From assembly GCF_000003605.2 (NCBI RefSeq), contig NW_003116954.1, forward strand, positions 255,563 through 278,847: a DNA stretch of 23,285 nt, written 5' to 3'. The position numbers were made by a program, and so were the translations under genes. The notes beneath the pieces are model-generated. The model ran no database searches, was not told the DNA's origin, and saw only the letters and a program-made list of their open reading frames with translations. Origin of the DNA: Saccoglossus kowalevskii (lineage: Eukaryota; Hemichordata; Enteropneusta; Harrimaniidae). Shown here one piece after another: positions 18,982 to 23,285 of the stretch. The number at the start of each line of letters is the position of its first letter. Position 1 is the first letter of the stretch.

Positions 18982-19627
18982 CTTGAGTAGTTAGGTTATC
19001 AACCTCCTCTCTGTATATAACATCAACATATTTCAGGTTACTCACCTGACCCACTAACACAACAGGATATCAGTTTCATTCAAAATATTATTGTTATTAA
19101 TTATTATTATCTGTAATGTGTTTTGATGAATGTTTTCTGAGTATACTGTGATTCATGTCCGGAGTTCATATCAGAATTTTGTCAACTTGGGGAAATTATC
19201 TTGCATAATTTTGATTTTTCCGTATTTTATCTATTATTTCCAATATTTGTATTGTTTGCTTATCTAACAGTAATACTATATGCTATAATTACTATATAGT
19301 TACCACTAACTTGTTTTATTAAGTCAATATCCTTATATTGCCATGGAATACAATTTATTGCAAAATGAATAATTTCTGGTTATATGCATTTATGAGTAGT
19401 CTTCTAGCTTGAACTTTTCAATTTTTTTCAATATATGGGTAGGTAGGGTTTAACCGGAAACAGAATTTATGTAATTTGGCTTTATTTTAAAAAATGACTT
19501 GACCTTCTAGAACAAAATTGAATACAGTTGATTCAAAGTCATAACAGTTCATTATAAATGCTTCTAAATGTTTATAAATGTCTTATTCCTAGAATATTTC
19601 TATATCTTCCATCACTGTATTTCAGGT
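18982..19627. other. Plain AT-rich intronic stretch
   Basis: Nothing supportable is visible between the enhancer-like cluster and the nested MITE pair. Confidence 0.5.
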
Positions 19628-20040
19628 TACTGTAAAATACTGTTGAATACTTTATTTTGCTGGAATTAATTTTCGCTGAAAAGGCTTTTTGGGGCGTCTT
19701 GCTTGGAATTTATTTTCACTGATTTTTGATGAGTTTAATGTGAAATATAGGAAAACAAGTATATTCGCTGGATTTTATTTTCACAGAATCATTCCTTCAG
19801 CGAAAATAGCGAAAATAAATTCCAAGCAAAAATAAAGTATTCTACAGTACTTTATTTTAGCTGGAATTAATTTTCACTGAAAAGACTTTTTAGGTGTTTT
19901 GTATAGAATTAATTTGCACTGATTTTTGACGAGTGGAATGTAAAATATAGGAAAAAAGGTATATTCGTTGGATTTTATTTTCAATGAATCATCCCTTCAG
20001 CGAAAATTAATTCCAAGTGAAAATAAAGTATTTTACAGTA
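19628..20040. mobile_element. MITE, copy 4 (outer copy, interrupted by copy 3)
   Basis: The right end is TTCCAAGTGAAAATAAAGTA then TTTTACAG-TA, ending at 20040. Its left end is split: TA-CTGTAAAA at 19628-19637, then the inserted copy 3, then TACTTTATTTTAGCTGG from 19848. Joining the two flanks at the shared TA gives a left terminus matching the inverted right terminus. Orientation is opposite to copies 1 and 2. The interior (GCTGGAATTAATTTTCACTG, GATTTTTGACGAG, TAAAATATAGGAAAAAAGG) follows the family order in reverse complement. Confidence 0.85.
19638..19849. mobile_element. MITE, copy 3 (inserted in copy 4)
   Basis: It runs TA-CTGTTGAATACTTTATTTT to AAAATAAAGTATTCTACAG-TA, 212 bp with both TAs, the same size as copy 1. 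It is almost the reverse complement of copy 1 throughout (GCTGAAAAGGCTTTTTGGG against the CCCAAAAAGCCTTTTCAGC side of copy 1). Close similarity between copies 1 and 3 suggests they are the younger members. The two flanking TAs are the duplicated target in the outer copy. Confidence 0.9.
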
Positions 20041-21323
20041 CTCACCTTGTGTGATATAAACAGCAGCAACTGTATATCATTCATCATCTAGGAATATGTT
20101 CTGATGAATGCTGTCAGAGAATTTTTGTTTGCACTTTAAGATTCATCTAAATTTTATGATTAATTTTTGTGGAATACGTGTAAAAAGCATTCATTTCTAT
20201 TTATTATCATCTGTTCTTGTTTTATTATGTTATCGGCTCATCATGATGTCTGTCCTCTCGGCAGCCATATTTGGCGTTGATCATCTCGATATGTTGCTCC
20301 ATGTATACTATAAGTTGTAAATTGTTGCATATACTTTGTTCTGATATTTAGATGTACATTATTAATAATCTATAAATATGACTTGCAGATATTATTAAAA
20401 ATAAATTTGTGTAAATCCATGTGGTGACAGATGTGCATATATTAAATGCGTAACCTCTGCTTGTGGTAATTTATTGTTTTATTAAGGATCAGTTAGGAGA
20501 ATGCTCATATAAAAATAGACTACCGGTACTTGATTGCGAATAAAGACAATTGTCTGCAAGGATTGTAGGTAAAACCACTAATTATTAACTTGCTACTGTA
20601 TTTTTGTTAACCCTGTAAAGCCATAATTTTTTCGCCAAGAGTTTCTTACAAAATTTTACACATTTTTATGTATTTTTTTATGATTTCTTTGTTCTCCATT
20701 GGCTATGGGTTTGAACATTTTTGTCAAAAATATGGAAATGGGCTATTTTAATTATCGGTTAATTTCCACCAAAAAGCACATTTTTGTGTATTCCTGCTGA
20801 AAACCACATTTTTGTATATTTTCGCTGAAAAATTGCTCCATACTTTGTGAGGTCTTGATGCCGACGTTTTAGATTGGATTAAAAATGGACAACCAGTGTT
20901 CAGGAACTTTGGCATGCCTTGACCGATCTTGTTGATCGAACGCATTTTGATGCATCATACATAATGTTATATATTGCCAAAGTATGGCCAATTTAATGTT
21001 AAAAATTTATCAAAATCAAACATTTTTGCCATGTATGGATGGATCTCGTTCAAACTTGTTACATACATTGAACATAATGGGACCATAATGTTTTTCATAT
21101 CTGAAATTTAATGTATGTTGGATCATTAGAATAGGACATGTCATACATGTAGATATGCTGCGCTGTCATTTACATTTTAAAATGCATGTGCTACTGATAT
21201 ATAACAAATACAAAATCATTAAAAACTCCATTACATGTATGTGTATGTATGGTCACAATCGGTGAGAAAAGATTACCATCATTGTGTAATCCTAATAATA
21301 TCTTTGTTTGTTCTGTCTGACAG
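20041..21323 (+). other. Last part of intron 2 of the small gene
   Basis: AT-rich. It includes a 28-bp diverged tandem pair at 20777-20832 (CACATTTTTGTGTATTCCTG and CACATTTTTGTATATTTTCG), with a looser third copy near 20656. The frames at 20108-20320 (plus) and 20748-20945 (minus) show no domain. The stretch ends in a T-rich tract and acceptor TTTGTTCTGTCTGACAG at 21323. Confidence 0.45.
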
Positions 21324-21389
21324 CCTAGTGATTTCCGGCTTAAAAATACAGTGACCCATCTGATGATAGCTGCAATTCAGCGTACATGA
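21324..21389 (+). CDS. Candidate last coding exon of the small unidentified gene (21 codons and stop)
   Basis: After the acceptor TTCTGTCTGACAG, the phase-0 frame reads PSDFRLKNTVTHLMIAAIQR plus Thr and then TGA at 21387-21389. Exon 2 ends in phase 0 at LLGVKQ, so the join gives LLGVKQ followed by PSDFRLKN with no broken codon. The sequence looks like a C-terminal amphipathic helix. The predicted protein is 71 residues: 4 from exon 1 including the junction Lys, 46 from exon 2, 21 from exon 3. There is no signal peptide or membrane segment, so it would be a small soluble intracellular protein. I saw no clear AATAAA within several hundred bases downstream, which weakens the call that this is the last exon. 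Confidence 0.45.
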   Translation, partial: PSDFRLKNTVTHLMIAAIQRT

Positions 21390-22118
21390 ACCATGGGTTC
21401 AGCGACAGGTCACTGTCTGCTCTCGTCATCTACTGCGCACACATCGTGTTTGCTTTGAAATTACTCCCAGTTTTTTTTTTGCTTTAATTTCCATCCAAAA
21501 TATCATTATGAGCTCTTTTGGGGTTGATTATTGCGTTTTTATGTTTCAAGAGTGCCATTATTGGAAATGAAGTAACTAGAAAATCAAGTACTTTTAATTT
21601 AAATGCTAATATGTCTTGTGATCACTCCAGGCATTGTACGTGATGAATACGTATTAGTGTACAGCACACTTAGTTTACGTGTGAATTATTCAGTGAATAT
21701 TCTTGGTCACTTTTGTGTTTGAGAAATTATTCTGAGAATGTTTAGAATGAAAATAATCTTGTTAACTGTAAAAAATACTTGTAGCAATCTATAACCATTA
21801 GATTATTAATTTAACAATAATGTGTTTTAATTTATTACCAAAATTATTGTTTATATTGTCTGTACACATCCAAGGTATTATAAACCATAATTTTGTTGCT
21901 GCTACAAGGGGTTCAATTTCGCATTTGTCTGGTTGCCCCCGACAACCACTCTCATGATATGAAAACTTGTTGTCAATTAGGACAACCACAACAAAAATCA
22001 AAGTCCAATGTAGTGATATCATAGACCCTACATTTTGAAAAATGAAAAATAGTTTTTATAATTTTTTGTAGTATTTCTTTGAAAAGCTAGATCCAAACAC
22101 AGCTTTTGACATATACAG
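21390..22118. other. Candidate 3' UTR and downstream region of the small gene
   Basis: Contains a run of T's after CTCCCAG (near 21470) and AT-rich DNA. No canonical polyadenylation hexamer stands out. The minus frame 21798-22022 is probably chance. Confidence 0.4.
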
Positions 22119-22303
22119 TACCATAAAATCTGTATTAGAAGCCACATCCCTAATAGAAGTCGCACACATTCATTTTGAAAAATTGAAACCCAAAAATTCA
22201 TCATTTCTCATATGTGTACATGCTCTAATAGAAGCCGCATCCCCTCTTGTTGCATTGTACCATTTTAATAGAAGCCGCGGTTTCTAATACAGATTTTACA
22301 GTA
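22119..22303. mobile_element. Second MITE family with internal TAATAGAAGCCGC repeats
   Basis: CCATAAAATCTGTATTAGAA (22121-22140) pairs in inverted orientation with TTCTAATACAGATTTTACAG (22282-22301), differing at two positions, and TA stands outside each end. Inside are four direct words, TTAGAAGCCACATCCC, TAATAGAAGTCGCACAC, TAATAGAAGCCGCATCCC and TAATAGAAGCCGCGG. There is no frame. It is unrelated in sequence to the 212-bp MITE family but shares the TA target. Confidence 0.75.
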
Positions 22304-23026
22304 CTACATGTATTGCGACCAAAATAAGGTTGGAATCTGATAGAAATACAGTCTTTGACTTGTCTTATCATGTACTTCAATGTTCAAATGTATACCTGTG
22401 TGCTGCCACAATACATTTAACCTACTGCAATGACAGTTCTTTATTCTGGTTATTATGTATATTTACATGTACATAATATATGCCAGAGACAACCAGTACA
22501 ATTTCACAGGTACTAATGTCCTCATTACCATTTCTGTGTCTGGCTATCTTTAAAATAGGGTTGGTTGACCTCATATTTTTGTAGGTTTTAAAATTGGCAC
22601 TGGCAAATAAGTTGAGTTCAAGTTCAGCTTCTCTGTGGTTGTAATAATCTTGTGGGACACTCGCAAAAGTGAATGTCAATTTCTAAATTGTGTAACAATA
22701 TTATGAGGTTATTACAAGGGTACTACAAAATGTGCATTCCATTACCAGCAAAGAATATTTCTAGATTTCATATACTTATTGAATACTTACATCACCATAG
22801 TGACAAATTCAAACATAAAAATACAACATTTTTTTATTTTAGAATCATGTTTCTTAATTCTATTGTTTTGTATAACGCTAAAATAAGGGTTTTATATGCC
22901 ATGAATCTCGCAGTTACATGAATTGTGATACACGAATATGAACCCAAAATTATATAAGAAACCTACATGTACGTTTTTAGAAAATCATAATGCAAACTAG
23001 TAATTTGTGAAAGACAGTGTCTTTTT
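22304..23026. other. Unannotated stretch
   Basis: AT-rich; the two frames of 82-85 codons (22422-22679 minus, 22673-22921 plus) have no recognisable features or splice borders. Confidence 0.45.
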
Positions 23027-23058
23027 GACTCCCATGTGCGAAGCACAAAATGGGAGTC
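23027..23058. repeat. Bulged hairpin at the start of a terminal repeat block
   Basis: GACTCCCATGTGC, loop GAA, then GCAC-AAA-ATGGGAGTC: 13 pairs with a 3-base bulge. It precedes the (GT)n tract and probably belongs to the same repeat family as the CCGAGGAC block that follows. Confidence 0.7.
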
Positions 23059-23075
23059 TTTGCAGTTAGTGTGTC

Positions 23076-23080
<5 letters not shown>

Positions 23081-23132
<52 letters not shown>
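23081..23132. repeat. (GT)26 microsatellite
   Basis: Uninterrupted GT for 52 bases, preceded by GTGTCTGTAT. Such tracts can adopt Z-DNA and are highly length-variable. Open frames that cross it in both strands (Cys-Val or Thr-His runs) are artefacts. Confidence 0.98.
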
Positions 23133-23135
<3 letters not shown>

Positions 23136-23149
23136 GATTGCTATATGTT

Positions 23150-23228
23150 GCGAGGACAAAAATACAGATATATACCTACTTCCGAGGACATACACACCTT
23201 CCGAGGACCTTTTTCATAGTCCTCGGAA
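23150..23228. repeat. CGAGGAC direct repeats closing in a hairpin
   Basis: CGAGGAC recurs at 23151, 23183 and 23202, and its inverse GTCCTCG is at 23219. TTCCGAGGAC (23199-23208) and GTCCTCGGAA (23219-23228) form a perfect 10-bp stem with a 10-base loop. The pattern looks like the end of a repeat element whose other side is the bulged hairpin at 23027. The element may continue past the window edge. Confidence 0.7.
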
Positions 23229-23285
23229 AACATAATTTATATTAATAGTTAATTCGATTATTAATACGTTTTGCGTAGCTTAGGT

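Noticed and set aside
23036..23245. Coding frames across the GT tract
   Set aside because: They consist mainly of dipeptide runs forced by (GT)26, on both strands, with no other protein-like content.
1..23285. tRNA genes
   Set aside because: I found no stretch with paired A and B box words at the right spacing on either strand by eye; a dedicated scan could still find a degenerate one.

Overview
The window looks like AT-rich nuclear DNA of an invertebrate animal. Genes are split by long introns with GT/AG borders, there are no operons, and most bases are non-coding repeats. The best-supported coding sequence is the first coding exon of a cytosolic typical 2-Cys peroxiredoxin (PRDX1/2 class) on the minus strand. 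An element built from five ~158-bp tandem cores and ending in a hairpin resembles the 'pearl'/Helentron-associated elements best known from bivalves. A marine lophotrochozoan, possibly a mollusc, is my best guess at the host, but this is inference.

Layout, left to right. Bases 1-7810 are probably peroxiredoxin intron, because no exon carrying the peroxidatic-Cys motif was found there. This stretch holds an acidic open frame at the left edge (1-96, minus), a pearl-like element (229-1093), a recent 221-bp tandem duplication (1443-1882), a ~35-bp minisatellite of about 55 units with a 913-bp higher-order duplication (3513-5470), and a 1.8-kb candidate inverted-repeat element (5716-7550) that contains a MITE (6476-6687). 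The PRDX exon is at 7811-7913. A candidate TATA-driven non-coding first exon lies just upstream (8384-8405, TATA at 8428-8435), and a possible alternative leader exon lies 5 kb further out, ending at 13436.

On the plus strand I infer a small three-exon gene of 71 codons: exon 1 at 13108-13118, exon 2 at 16872-17010, exon 3 at 21324-21389. Phases match at both junctions. I do not recognise the product. Its middle exon is the strongest part and its first exon the weakest. CpG-rich patches, including one full match to the NRF1 consensus at 15121-15132, lie between exons 1 and 2. Its second intron carries an RFX-type X-box beside an AP-1 palindrome and a nested pair of MITEs.

The right end carries a different MITE (22119-22303), a (GT)26 microsatellite, and two hairpin-forming stretches that probably belong to another repeat family. 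The nested MITE pair at 19628-20040 is the cleanest structural evidence in the window: one copy sits inside the terminal repeat of another and shows the TA target duplication directly.

I saw no tRNA, rRNA, CRISPR array or intact transposase. Most open frames above 60 codons look like chance frames in non-coding DNA.
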